NCBI GenBank assembly: GCA_015486015.1
Contig: WFSL01000038.1
Span: 1 to 31,237 of the forward strand
Source: Aquificota bacterium
GTDB taxonomy: Bacteria; Thermosulfidibacterota; Thermosulfidibacteria; Thermosulfidibacterales; B14-G1
DNA length: 31,237 nt
Direction: 5' to 3'
Shown: in pieces, positions 16,882-24,853 of the stretch
Layout: every line of letters starts with the position of its first letter
How positions within the stretch are numbered: the stretch's first letter is position 1
Made by a program: the position numbers and the translations under genes
Notes under the pieces: model-generated
What the model saw: only the letters and a program-made list of their open reading frames with translations
What the model was told of the DNA's origin: nothing
The model's database searches: none

Positions 16882-17051
16882 GATCCTGTGCAACCCGGGC
16901 AAGATGATAGCCAGCGGGAACCTGGAGTCCATTGCCAAAGGACCCTAAAAGGCTGCTGGAGGCGGAGTATGGGACCCTTGTCCCTCTGGAGGTAGTATAA
17001 CTTCCTACCCCCAAGAGACATAATGGCATGCACCTGGGGGAAACTAAATAA
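16868..17051 (+). pseudogene. Possible frameshifted small gene downstream of the phosphodiesterase
   Basis: An ATG at 16868, inside the last codons of the phosphodiesterase gene, opens a frame (MDSDKILCNPGKMIASGNLE...) that stops at once after SIAKGP. One base forward in the AAA run near 16935, the same region reads on as AKDPKRLLEAEYGTLVPLEV to a stop at 16998-17000. After that stop, the frame continues as LPTPKRHNGMHLGETK to 17051. The overlapping start and ordinary-looking amino-acid composition suggest a short gene broken by a single-base indel and a nonsense codon. I do not recognise the protein. It could also be chance. Confidence 0.25.
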
Positions 17052-17059
17052 GTGTAGTA

Positions 17060-17287
17060 CAATCAGGGAGTTAACTTAATCGGGTTTTCAAAGATGGGTA
17101 ATAAATAATTGGGACTTGACATTGACCTCCATACAATGTAACAGCATTTAATACAAGGGATTATTTTTGCTGGAAGCGGCAATGGGAATTATAGAAAAAA
17201 GGTTGGAATCAGATCTTGATTTTAGTAATTTTTCCAGATGTATATTTTGTCAGCTCCACAGAATTACCAATTTCAAGACCTGACCCC
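17060..17287 (+). other. AT-rich gap with promoter/operator-like patch and a short frame
   Basis: No recognisable gene lies between 17052 and 17367. The stretch is clearly more AT-rich than its neighbours. TTGGGA (17109-17114), a 17-bp spacer and TACAAT (17132-17137) form a possible promoter. ACATTG (17119-17124) and CAATGT (17134-17139) are inverted repeats covering it. GGAAG stands 6 nt before an ATG at 17182 that opens a 33-codon frame (ending 17283) with no known match. The frame ends within AATTTCAAGACCTGACCCC (17269-17287), which resembles ends seen next to REP-associated (Y1) transposases in other genomes. That resemblance is from memory and needs a search. Confidence 0.3.
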
Positions 17288-17367
17288 GAGGCATAGTCCC
17301 CACTTTACACTGGCAAAGGAAGTAAAACTCATAGATAGCGGTATCAAACTCTCAAAGGGGCACCTCA

Positions 17368-19782
17368 TCAAGCGCTACCCTCTGCCAGTACCACCCGGCG
17401 GACCACCTTCGCGGCCCTCTCCTTCCCCTTTTCCACGGGAAGGTGATCCTTCACCAGTTGATAGGGCTTGACGAAGTCACCCTTGACAGGCAAGGCCACA
17501 AAAGAGAAGGCCCTCTCCTCAGGATAGACCTCCAGGCCTGCCATGCCCTCAATGCAGGCCAGCTCCGAGGCCAAATCTTTGGGGAAGGGTGCCGTCAGAA
17601 TCTCCTTTGGTACCTGGACCCGATACTCTATGGCCTTCACCGCTTTGGAGAGGGAGGGGGCATCCAAGGGGACCTCTTCCTCCCTTACCACCCTGATGCC
17701 CCGGGGCAACAGGGAATTGAGGCGCTCAGCCACAAGGCCCTTTTTTACATGGGTAGTGAGGAAGAGTTCGCATGGCTCGGCCTCGCTTTCCATCCCCAAA
17801 GGCAAGGCCAAGGCAAAAGACACCCTGGCCCGAGGGTTAAACCTGCCACGGTACGCCAAGGGCACCCCTGACCTCCTCAACAAATATATGAAGGCTTGCA
17901 TAAAGTGATTATGCCCCACAAGGGCCCCATCACCTCTAAAGCGGAGCCAAACCCGAAGCCTGCAGTGTACCTCCCTGCTAAAGGGGTAAAGGGTAATGGT
18001 GCCTGTGTCATCCCTTGAAGAGAGGTGGCCAATACCTCCCTTACAAACACCGCACCCTGCGCAGACCTCTCGACAGTCCGGTGTGGTGATGCCCTTCATA
18101 GCCTTCTCCCTCTCAGCCCAGAGAAACTCCTTTGAGAAGCCCATCTCCACAAAGTCCCAGGGCAAAGGCTCATCCCACTCGCGAGCCCTATGCAGTGTAT
18201 GACCGATGTCTATGCCCACCTCCCTTATAGCCTCTTGCCACAGGAAATAGTTAAAACACTCTCTCCATTGGTCAAACACGGCTCCTCTCCTATGCACGGC
18301 CTCCAGAAGTCCCTGGGTCTCCTCCCCACCTCTGGACAACAGGGCCTCTATCAGGCTCTGGTAGGGATTGTGAATACTCAACTCTATTCCCTTCTTTGGG
18401 ATAAGCCTCCTTAAAATGGTAATCTTTTGCCTAAGGGACTCTAAGGTATCCTGAGGCTCCCATTGAAATGGGGTATGGGGTTTAGGCACAAAGGGAGACA
18501 CAGAGACGCGGAGTCGGGGTCTGCGGTAAGAAGCCCTCCTGGCTCTCTCCATCACCCTGCGCACCAGATGAGCGATGGCTTCCACGTCCTCCTGGGTCTC
18601 TGTGGGTAGACCTATCATAAAGTAGAGCTTCATGAGATCCCAACCAGCAGAAAACACCTTGTCCACTGTCTCCATGATCTCGTCCTCGGTAACATTCTTG
18701 TTAATCACGTCTCTAAGACGCTGTGTCCCTGCCTCTGGTGCCATGGTAAACCCCGTCTTTCTTACCCTTGCAATCTCTTCAAGGAGCTCCCCTGTTAAGG
18801 TGCCGGAACGAAGCGAGGGAAGAGACAAGGAGACAAAAGACTTCCCTCCAGCCTTCATAAGCGCCTTTATAATGTCCTGTATGCGTGAGTGATCCGTAGC
18901 AGAGAGAGAAAGTAGAGAAATCTCATCATATCCTGTGGATTCAAGGCCCTCCTGAGCCAACCTGAGGATAGCGGATACGCTCCTTTCCCTTACAGGGCGA
19001 TACTGATACCCAGCCTGACAAAAGCGACATCCCCTGCTACATCCCCTCATGATCTCTACCGTCAACCTCTCGTGAACGACAGAGATCCAGGGCATGAGTA
19101 CCTTTCCAGGGGAAAATGCCTTATCAAGATCAAGCACAATGCGCCTCTTCACTTTACCGCCCAAGGAAGGGGCCCACATCCCCTCGATCTTGGCGAGGCG
19201 TTCAACCACCTCTTCCCGACTGACACCATCATTTAAGGCACTAAGCATCACCTGGGCTATCTCCACCTGGGCATCCTCAGACTCCCCCACAAACACAAGA
19301 TCCACAAAAGGTGCAACAGGAACGGGGTTCACCATAGCCGCCCCACCCGCTATTACGATGGGATCCCCTTCTCTCCGATCCCGTGCCCTTGTGGGAATGA
19401 AAGAGTGCCTAAGCACATGGAGGAGGTTAGTATAGAGGAGTTCGTGCTGAAGGGAAACCTCCAGGATATGAAAATCAGCAGCGGGCCTGCCCGTCTCCAG
19501 CCCCCAAAGGGGAATCCCCTCCTTACTCATCACCTCCAAGGCGTCTACCCAAGGCAGATAAGCCCTGTCAGCCAGCACCCCTTCTATCTTGTTGAGTATA
19601 TGGTAGATGAGGCGGTGCCCTAAATGGGACATCCCTACTTCATATGTATCTGGATAGACAAGAAGGATCCGCAGTGCGCATTTCCCCCAGGGTTTCCTGT
19701 ATGCATTCAACTCATGATCAAGATAGCGGCCGGGACGTTGCAATATGGGAAAGAAGGAATAAAGCCTTTCCTTAGGGTTCAC
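17368..19782 (-). CDS. B12-binding-like radical SAM protein fused to DUF2344 (TIGR03960-TIGR03936)
   Basis: 804 aa. The N-terminal ~200 residues resemble the cobalamin-binding-type domain found before radical-SAM cores (LVYPDTYEVGMSHLGHRLIY, DPIVIAGGAAMVNPVP, VFVGESED). The radical-SAM core has C248/C252/C255 in MRGCSRGCRFCQAGYQYRP and LPTETQEDVEAI. A third cysteine group, CREVCAGCGVC (~575-585), precedes the C-terminal DUF2344 domain (~615-804; GALVGHNHFMQAFIYLLRRS, GRFNPRARVSFALALPLG). In many bacteria the two parts are separate or fused as here, often close to ribonuclease G and ribosomal genes. The function is unsettled, with RNA modification suspected. GTG start overlapping the rseP stop (GTGA). 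Confidence 0.92.
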   Translation of the reverse strand: MNPKERLYSFFPILQRPGRYLDHELNAYRKPWGKCALRILLVYPDTYEVGMSHLGHRLIYHILNKIEGVLADRAYLPWVDALEVMSKEGIPLWGLETGRPAADFHILEVSLQHELLYTNLLHVLRHSFIPTRARDRREGDPIVIAGGAAMVNPVPVAPFVDLVFVGESEDAQVEIAQVMLSALNDGVSREEVVERLAKIEGMWAPSLGGKVKRRIVLDLDKAFSPGKVLMPWISVVHERLTVEIMRGCSRGCRFCQAGYQYRPVRERSVSAILRLAQEGLESTGYDEISLLSLSATDHSRIQDIIKALMKAGGKSFVSLSLPSLRSGTLTGELLEEIARVRKTGFTMAPEAGTQRLRDVINKNVTEDEIMETVDKVFSAGWDLMKLYFMIGLPTETQEDVEAIAHLVRRVMERARRASYRRPRLRVSVSPFVPKPHTPFQWEPQDTLESLRQKITILRRLIPKKGIELSIHNPYQSLIEALLSRGGEETQGLLEAVHRRGAVFDQWRECFNYFLWQEAIREVGIDIGHTLHRAREWDEPLPWDFVEMGFSKEFLWAEREKAMKGITTPDCREVCAGCGVCKGGIGHLSSRDDTGTITLYPFSREVHCRLRVWLRFRGDGALVGHNHFMQAFIYLLRRSGVPLAYRGRFNPRARVSFALALPLGMESEAEPCELFLTTHVKKGLVAERLNSLLPRGIRVVREEEVPLDAPSLSKAVKAIEYRVQVPKEILTAPFPKDLASELACIEGMAGLEVYPEERAFSFVALPVKGDFVKPYQLVKDHLPVEKGKERAAKVVRRVVLAEGSA

Positions 19783-20843
19783 TTCCCCCCACCCAAGATA
19801 CGCATAATATCATTGTAAAAGGCCAAGGCCATAATGGCTATAATAATGGCCAACCCCACCTGTTGGGCCAACTCCTTGGCCCTGCCGCTCAAGGGTCTCC
19901 TCCTAATGGCTTCTACACCAAAGAAAAGGAGGTGACCACCATCAAGGATGGGAATGGGAAAGAGGTTTATGATCCCTAAATTGATGCTAATGAAGGCCAT
20001 GAATGTACAGAGGCTCACCAGGCCTGCTTTCACTTGCTGAGATGCTATCTGCACTATGAGTATGGGTCCTCCAACGCTTCTAGCAGGCACTACCCTCTGG
20101 AGGATCTTGATTATACCCAACAAAGTGAGATATACCATGCGGCAGGTATATTCCCAGCCTCTCACCACTGCCCGCAAGGGATCGGATCTCTCGATCCGAT
20201 AGACCCCTGCAGCCACCACTCCTATCCTCCCCACCACCTTAGTCTCCCCAAAGATGTCTTTTACCTTCCGAGGAGTAGGGACTATGGTGAGCTCTAGCCT
20301 TTTCCCTTCCCGATCCACCAACAGCTTTAACCGCTTTCCAGAACCTTGCCTAATCCACTTAGCCATAGCCTCCCAGGAACTCACCCCATGACCTTGGATA
20401 GAAAGTATCCTGTCCCCCGGCAAGAGCCCTGCCACCTGAGCGGGAGAGCCCGGCATCACCTTCCCCAAAACCGGCTCTAAGACAGGCACGCCCCAGAGGT
20501 AGAGACCTGTCATAACCACAAAGGCAAATAGTAGGTTGAAAAGTGGACCGGCCCCCACTACTGCCACCCGGACAGGAAGGGGCTTTTCGTAAAAGGACCA
20601 CCCCTTTTTATCCTCTGGTACTTCCTCATCAGGGTCCTCTCCCACCATCTTCACATACCCACCCAGAGGCACCAGAGAAAGGGCATACTCTGTCTCCCCC
20701 TTATGGATAGCCCAAAGCCTCGGGCCAAAGCCAATGGAAAAGCGCATTACACCCACACCACAGGCCTTAGCCACCACGAAGTGGCCCAACTCATGGACAA
20801 ATATGAGCACCCCTAAGAGGATGAGGGATACAAGGATTCCCAA
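19779..20843 (-). CDS. rseP: RIP metalloprotease RseP (site-2 protease, M50)
   Basis: 354 aa intramembrane zinc protease that cleaves anti-sigma factors and remnant signal peptides. HELGH (17-21) lies in the first transmembrane helix. The second ligand motif is NLFPIPILDGGHLLFF near the C-terminus. A single PDZ domain (about 105-185; GSPAQVAGLLPGDRILSIQG) sits between. E. coli RseP has two PDZ domains, while the one-PDZ form and length here are normal for many other bacteria. Start is TTG, preceded by GGGGGT about 9 nt upstream. It shares a GTGA overlap with the radical-SAM gene that follows. The csp terminator lies 71 bp before it, so rseP probably has its own promoter, which I cannot place. 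Confidence 0.95.
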   Translation of the reverse strand: MGILVSLILLGVLIFVHELGHFVVAKACGVGVMRFSIGFGPRLWAIHKGETEYALSLVPLGGYVKMVGEDPDEEVPEDKKGWSFYEKPLPVRVAVVGAGPLFNLLFAFVVMTGLYLWGVPVLEPVLGKVMPGSPAQVAGLLPGDRILSIQGHGVSSWEAMAKWIRQGSGKRLKLLVDREGKRLELTIVPTPRKVKDIFGETKVVGRIGVVAAGVYRIERSDPLRAVVRGWEYTCRMVYLTLLGIIKILQRVVPARSVGGPILIVQIASQQVKAGLVSLCTFMAFISINLGIINLFPIPILDGGHLLFFGVEAIRRRPLSGRAKELAQQVGLAIIIAIMALAFYNDIMRILGGGK

Positions 20844-20913
20844 TATGTCTGACCCCCAGCAAGTGAGGTATTAAAGGACCCAAATGGAGAACGCAAGCCC
20901 AGAGAGCAACATG

Positions 20914-20944
20914 AAAAGAGGCGAACCCCTTTTAGGTCCGCCTC
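20914..20944 (-). terminator. Rho-independent terminator after the cold-shock genes
   Basis: On the minus strand a 10-bp stem GAGGCGGACC / GGTTCGCCTC (one G-T pair; 20935-20944 with 20918-20927) closes a 7-nt loop and is followed directly by TTTT (20914-20917). It sits 18 bp after the csp stop and before rseP, separating the two units. Confidence 0.8.
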
Positions 20945-20962
20945 CTGCTTACGAAATCGCCT

Positions 20963-21169
20963 CTACAACTTGACCACCTCAGATGCCTGGGGTCCTTTAG
21001 AGCCATCCACCACCTCAAACTCCACCCTCTCACCTTCGGAGAGAGAGCGAAAACCATCCTCACGGATGGACGTGTAGTGGACAAATACGTCTGTGCCCGT
21101 GTCATCCCGGGTAATGAACCCATACCCCTTACTGTCGTTGAACCACTTCACCGTACCTGTGTACCTCAT
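20963..21169 (-). CDS. Cold-shock domain protein (CspA family), downstream copy
   Basis: 68 aa single cold-shock domain that binds single-stranded RNA/DNA and acts as an RNA chaperone. RNP1 is KGYGFITRD and RNP2 is DVFVHYT. The ATG at 21169 begins the conserved [10 protein letters not shown] and has GAGGAG about 10 nt upstream. An in-frame start at 21205 would add 12 residues not found in the family. The first 33 residues are identical to the upstream copy and the second half differs ([19 protein letters not shown]). It is the second of two tandem genes and is followed by a clear terminator. Confidence 0.96.
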   Translation of the reverse strand: MRYTGTVKWFNDSKGYGFITRDDTGTDVFVHYTSIREDGFRSLSEGERVEFEVVDGSKGPQASEVVKL

Positions 21170-21209
21170 GCTACTTTTCTCCTCACTCAAGATATTGGCG
21201 TACAAACCA

Positions 21210-21227
21210 GAAAATCCCCTGAGGGAT
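21210..21227 (-). terminator. Small hairpin with U-run between the two csp genes
   Basis: Minus strand ATCCC TCAG GGGAT (21214-21227 with a 4-nt loop) followed by TTTT (21210-21213). A 5-bp stem is short for a terminator. It may attenuate read-through between the csp genes or structure the leader of the second gene, whose start is 40 bp further on. Confidence 0.35.
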
Positions 21228-21330
21228 AAAAGAGAGATGGTATTACTGAACGCCCTTGACCCCTCTTTTTCTAAGGGAGAAAGGAGAGGAAAGAGATCTC
21301 ACCGGGTAGAACTGTCTCCTTCCACCTCCC

Positions 21331-21537
21331 TTAAACTTTCTCTACATTAGCGGCCTGAGGCCCTTTCGCCCCTTCCACTATCTCAAATTCCACCTTCTGG
21401 CCTTCTGTGAGGGAACGGAAACCGTTCTCCTGAATGGCCGTGTAGTGGACAAATACGTCTGTGCCCGTGTCATCCCGGGTAATGAACCCATACCCCTTAC
21501 TGTCGTTGAACCACTTCACCGTACCTGTGTACCTCAT
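21331..21537 (-). CDS. Cold-shock domain protein (CspA family), upstream copy
   Basis: 68 aa, same domain as the downstream copy with RNP1 KGYGFITRD and RNP2 DVFVHYT. C-terminal half [23 protein letters not shown]. Ribosome site AAGGAGGAGAG about 9 nt before the ATG. The gene is preceded by a leader of about 150 nt with several hairpins and a TTGACA promoter, the usual layout of regulated cspA-type genes. Nucleotides 21439-21544 are identical to 21071-21176 of the second copy. Confidence 0.96.
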   Translation of the reverse strand: MRYTGTVKWFNDSKGYGFITRDDTGTDVFVHYTAIQENGFRSLTEGQKVEFEIVEGAKGPQAANVEKV

Positions 21538-21684
21538 GCTACTTCTCTCCTCCTTGCTCCAGTGCAGACTTTCCCCTCCTTAATGTTTTGGGGAACGTCA
21601 AAATGTGCTTCCGGTGCTCAAAGCTTCTCTTATCTGCCCTGAAAGACCTAAGACCTTCCAGGTACCCCTCCTTTCTCCCTGCTG
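21538..21684 (-). ncRNA. Structured 5' leader of the cold-shock mRNA
   Basis: About 147 nt between the predicted start of transcription and the csp ATG. Three RNA stems can be drawn on the minus strand. (1) CTCCC AGCA GGGAG lies at the extreme 5' end (21673-21686). (2) An 11-bp stem with a UUA loop is at 21638-21662 (CCUGGAAGGUC / GGUCUUUCAGG, three G-U pairs). Two of these do not pair on the opposite strand, which supports minus-strand transcription. (3) UUCCCC / GGGGAA (21571-21576 with 21590-21595) surrounds a GGA-rich loop. Long structured leaders act as temperature sensors in cspA mRNAs. Here that role is inferred by analogy. Confidence 0.45.
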
Positions 21685-21690
21685 GGAGGC

Positions 21691-21719
21691 ATAGGAACAC
21701 ACTCCATTGAGGATGTCAA
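21691..21719 (-). promoter_or_regulatory. Promoter of the tandem csp genes
   Basis: Minus strand TTGACA (21714-21719), a perfect -35, followed by a 17-bp spacer and TCCTAT (21691-21696), a weak -10. It points at the csp genes and leaves a leader of about 147 nt. Confidence 0.5.
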
Positions 21720-21746
21720 CCCCAAGATCTCTTTGGAAAGGCCCTA

Positions 21747-21775
21747 TTGAAAAGGCCAAACGTTAAGCCCATAAA
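21747..21775 (+). promoter_or_regulatory. Candidate promoter of the glycosyltransferase / IclR operon
   Basis: TTGAAA (21747-21752), 17-bp spacer, CATAAA (21770-21775), then an AT-rich stretch, 86 bp before the glycosyltransferase ATG. It is back to back with the csp promoter (28 bp apart). These two promoters and the csp leader fill the 324-bp gap 21538-21861; nothing else was seen there. Confidence 0.4.
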
Positions 21776-21861
21776 AACACAAAAATTTTTATCTAAATTG
21801 AGCGGCTTGTTCAAAGAACCCCTGTGGCGTTGGACCCAAATGGATGGTATAAGGAGGGCCC

Positions 21862-22671
21862 ATGCGGGAAAGGCTGACAGTAATCGTCCCAACTTGCAAT
21901 GAGGAAGAGACGCTTCCTCATTGCCTGAGGAGCGTCGAGTGGGCTGACGAGATCATGGTGGTAGATTCTGGGAGTACCGACGCTACCCTAAAAATCGCCA
22001 AACAATTCACGAATCGGATCCTCCAACATGAGTACATCAACTCTGCCACCCAGAAAAACTGGGCCATTCCCCAGGCTACTCACCCTTGGGTCATGATTGT
22101 GGACGCTGACGAGAGGGTAACCCCTCAGCTCAGGGAGGAGATTGAAAAGGTCCTCCAGAATCCTATGCACCAAGGATACTATATAGGAAGGCTCAACTAC
22201 TTTCTGGGGCATCCCCTACGCCATGGTGGATGGAGCCCCAAGGAGGACAGGAACATCCGCCTCTTTATGAGGGATAGGGGACGATACGAAGATAAGGAAG
22301 TGCACGCTGATGTGTTGGTCCAGGGCACCGTAGGAAACCTATTCCATCCCCTTATACATCATTCTTACCGCACCCTGAGCCAGTACTTCAAAAAGATGGA
22401 TAGATACACCCAATGGGCTGCTATGGACATTGTAAAGGCAAAAAGGCCTGTGAGATGGTACCATGTTACCCTTAGACCATTGGGGGACTTCCTGAGGCTC
22501 TACATTATGAAACTCGGTTTACTGGATGGTTTCCCCGGATTGATCATAGCCCTGCTATCAGCATACTATGTAATGGTCAAGTACTCCAAAGCCTGGGAGA
22601 TACAAAAATTCTCCCTTGACACAAAAAAGGAAAACCAGGTATTAGAACATGAAAACAAATTACATCTGTAA
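21862..22671 (+). CDS. Family 2 glycosyltransferase (LPS core WaaE/KdtX-like)
   Basis: 269 aa GT-A glycosyltransferase. [20 protein letters not shown] is the nucleotide-binding start, followed by [13 protein letters not shown] and [14 protein letters not shown] with the DxD-type metal motif. [25 protein letters not shown] and the basic C-terminal region match the KdtX/WaaE branch, which adds a glucose or heptose to the inner core of lipopolysaccharide at the cytoplasmic face. A weakly hydrophobic segment near the C-terminus ([13 protein letters not shown]) may touch the membrane. ATG start with AAGGAGGG upstream. The 3' end is 10 bp before the IclR start. Sugar specificity is unknown. Confidence 0.9.
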   Translation: MRERLTVIVPTCNEEETLPHCLRSVEWADEIMVVDSGSTDATLKIAKQFTNRILQHEYINSATQKNWAIPQATHPWVMIVDADERVTPQLREEIEKVLQNPMHQGYYIGRLNYFLGHPLRHGGWSPKEDRNIRLFMRDRGRYEDKEVHADVLVQGTVGNLFHPLIHHSYRTLSQYFKKMDRYTQWAAMDIVKAKRPVRWYHVTLRPLGDFLRLYIMKLGLLDGFPGLIIALLSAYYVMVKYSKAWEIQKFSLDTKKENQVLEHENKLHL

Positions 22672-22681
22672 GGAGAGGAGC

Positions 22682-23500
22682 ATGGGAAAGAGAGCAAAAT
22701 CGGATTACCTCATCCAGTCCGTCTCCAATGCATGCGATATCATGGAATGCTTCTCCATAGAAGAAGACGAACTGGGTGCAACTGAGCTTGCCAGAAGACT
22801 GGGCTTCCACAAGAACAATGTTCAAAGGCTTTTAGCCACTCTGGAATACAGGGGTTATGTGGAACAGTCTAAGATCTCAGGAAACTATAGGTTAGGGCTT
22901 AAAGTCTTTGAGTTGAGCCAAGAGTACACAAAGCACCTTCATCTCCTGAAACAGGCAAGAACCATCCTCGAGAAGGTCCAAGAGCAGTGCAACGAAACCG
23001 CCTATGTGGGAGATTTGAGAGGCGGGTATGTGGTCTATCTCATGTCAGAGGAGACTACGAGATCTGTTAGGGTGATCTCCCGGGTGGGCACCCGCTTCTA
23101 CCCCCACGCCACTGCCTTGGGAAAAGCTATACTGGCATTTCTTCCAGATGAGCAAATAGAAACCTTATACCCCCAAGAGGAACTACCCACCTGCACACCG
23201 CATACCATCAGCACTAAATCCTTACTCGTCGATCAGCTAAGGGAGATAAGGGAGAGGGGTTACGCCTTAGATTTGGAAGAACAGGAAGAAGGTGTGAGAT
23301 GCGTGGGTGTACCCATCTTCGACTATACCTTGAAGGTAATAGGGGGACTCTCCATCTCAGGCCCCATCACCCGGTTCTCAGAAGAGCGGTTAGAAAACGA
23401 GATCATTCCAATAGCTACTGCGGCAGGCAAGGAACTTTCCCAGCGCTTAGGCTATCATATAGGGAAAAAGATTGAGAAATTGGTTGGAGAAATTGTTTAG
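22682..23500 (+). CDS. IclR family transcriptional regulator
   Basis: 272 aa from the ATG at 22682 with AGGAGAGGAG upstream. An earlier ATG at 22649 lies inside the glycosyltransferase gene and lacks a site. N-terminal winged helix-turn-helix about 8-70 (SVSNACDIMECF, GATELARRLGFHKNNVQRLLATLEYRGYVEQ). Effector domain about 85-260 with YVGDLRGGYVVYL, PHATALGKAILAFLP, LDLEEQEEGVRCVGVPIFD and IGGLSISGP. IclR proteins respond to small aromatic or organic-acid ligands and often control degradation genes nearby. The only close partner is the glycosyltransferase, so the target is probably elsewhere. Convergent with the DUF512 gene, 39 bp between stops. Confidence 0.94.
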   Translation: MGKRAKSDYLIQSVSNACDIMECFSIEEDELGATELARRLGFHKNNVQRLLATLEYRGYVEQSKISGNYRLGLKVFELSQEYTKHLHLLKQARTILEKVQEQCNETAYVGDLRGGYVVYLMSEETTRSVRVISRVGTRFYPHATALGKAILAFLPDEQIETLYPQEELPTCTPHTISTKSLLVDQLREIRERGYALDLEEQEEGVRCVGVPIFDYTLKVIGGLSISGPITRFSEERLENEIIPIATAAGKELSQRLGYHIGKKIEKLVGEIV

Positions 23501-23539
23501 GCACCTCTCCAAGACGGGGTAACTGCAAAATGGCCTAAG

Positions 23540-24853
23540 TTATACCCGGATAGGGCCAGGTACTTTGGAGGAAGGTGCTTCAAGAAGCAGGTTTAGCACT
23601 CCTTGAGGGGTAGGTTCTATTATCTTTATACACCTGCCAAGGGCGTCAGCCACATCCTCAGGAGAGAGGTCATCCAAGAAGAGACCATCATCGTTGAGCA
23701 ACACCGAAGGAAGCACCACATCTCCAGGTGGGGCACCACTAAGCGCCTCTATAATGTCACCTCCAGAAAGGAGGCCAGCCACCGTAACATGAGGGCCAAA
23801 TAGCCTGTTCTTCACTGGAATTACAATGCTGCGACCCCCAATGGGCGAGGCACTGAGACACTCCCTTAGAAAAGGGGCGAAGGCCTCACCCGTTACAAAG
23901 AGGAGGGGATTTTTGACTTGGTGGTAAACAGGGAAAGAGAGAGATTTCCATTTATAAAGAAAAAAAGGCACCATTCCTACCCCGTCCTCCAATTGAGCCA
24001 AGTCCCCATAATGGTCTAAGATAGGAAAAGACACGCGGGCCTTTATATACCACTCATCAGAGAGATAGAAGAATGGGGATCCTATCTTGGCACACACCTC
24101 ATTCTGGAGCAAAAGTGCTCGATTTATAAAGGACTTAGCATATCTTTCTGTTACAGGCGTTATAGATGGGAGTCCCCGGCGATGGCGGGTTACTCCTACC
24201 GGGACAACAGCTATCGAGCGAACAGAAGGGTACAACTCCATGACATCGTATACAGTCCGATAGAACACCTCTCCATCATTGATCCCAGGACAAATTACCA
24301 CCTGAAGATGCACCTCTATGCCTATGGAAACCAACCGCTGCAAATCCTGAAACCCTGAGGCCGCCTCCGGTGTGCCCATCATGTAAGCCCTCACCTGGGG
24401 ATCTGTGGCGTGTAAAGATACATAGAGGGGAGAAAGACGCTGCTCCCGTATGCGGCTCCAATCCTCATCTCTCAGGTTGGTAAGGGTAATGTAGTTGCCA
24501 TGCAGGAATGAAAGGCGGTAGTCATCGTCTTTGAGATAGAGAGAGGGCCTCATTCCAGGAGGCAACTGATCCACGAAACAGAAGATGCACTTACATGTAC
24601 ACCTCCTGGGCCTAATCTCTTCCAATGTGAGACCCAGATCCTCGCCCGGGATACGCTCAATCTCTACTTCCCACACCTCTCCACAGGCCTTCTCCACCAG
24701 AAGGGACAATTCCTCCTCACCAGAGGCATAAAAGAGAAAATCAAGCCTATCGCGCACCTGTCTGCCGTTTACCTGAAGAAGCCGATCCCCTGGTTCTAAA
24801 CCCATGGCATAGGAGACAGAAGTAGGGGACACCCCTTGGATTAAAACAGACAT
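23540..24853 (-). CDS. PDZ / radical SAM / DUF512 family protein
   Basis: 437 aa. An N-terminal PDZ-like domain (1-70; SYAMGLEPGDRLLQVNGRQV) leads into a radical-SAM core with C85-x3-C89-x2-C92 (CTCKCIFCFVDQLP) and the strongly conserved YLKDDDYRLSFLHGNYITLT. The C-terminal DUF512 domain (~275-425) includes NRLFGPHVTVAGLLSGGDII and VLPSVLLNDDGLFLDDLSPE. It is widespread in clostridia, cyanobacteria and deltaproteobacteria, has no agreed function, and is often near der or pgsA-type housekeeping genes. Its start overlaps the pgsA stop (TGATG). It ends the rdgB operon. Confidence 0.93.
   Translation of the reverse strand: MSVLIQGVSPTSVSYAMGLEPGDRLLQVNGRQVRDRLDFLFYASGEEELSLLVEKACGEVWEVEIERIPGEDLGLTLEEIRPRRCTCKCIFCFVDQLPPGMRPSLYLKDDDYRLSFLHGNYITLTNLRDEDWSRIREQRLSPLYVSLHATDPQVRAYMMGTPEAASGFQDLQRLVSIGIEVHLQVVICPGINDGEVFYRTVYDVMELYPSVRSIAVVPVGVTRHRRGLPSITPVTERYAKSFINRALLLQNEVCAKIGSPFFYLSDEWYIKARVSFPILDHYGDLAQLEDGVGMVPFFLYKWKSLSFPVYHQVKNPLLFVTGEAFAPFLRECLSASPIGGRSIVIPVKNRLFGPHVTVAGLLSGGDIIEALSGAPPGDVVLPSVLLNDDGLFLDDLSPEDVADALGRCIKIIEPTPQGVLNLLLEAPSSKVPGPIRV

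Noticed and set aside
16965-17040. Hairpins GGGAC-CCTT-GTCCC and CCCCC...GGGGG as terminators after the phosphodiesterase
   Set aside because: Stems are short or have a long loop, and neither is followed by a T-run.
17238-17471. Plus-strand frame as a gene
   Set aside because: No ribosome site, runs antisense into the radical-SAM gene, and its peptide is proline-rich shadow sequence.
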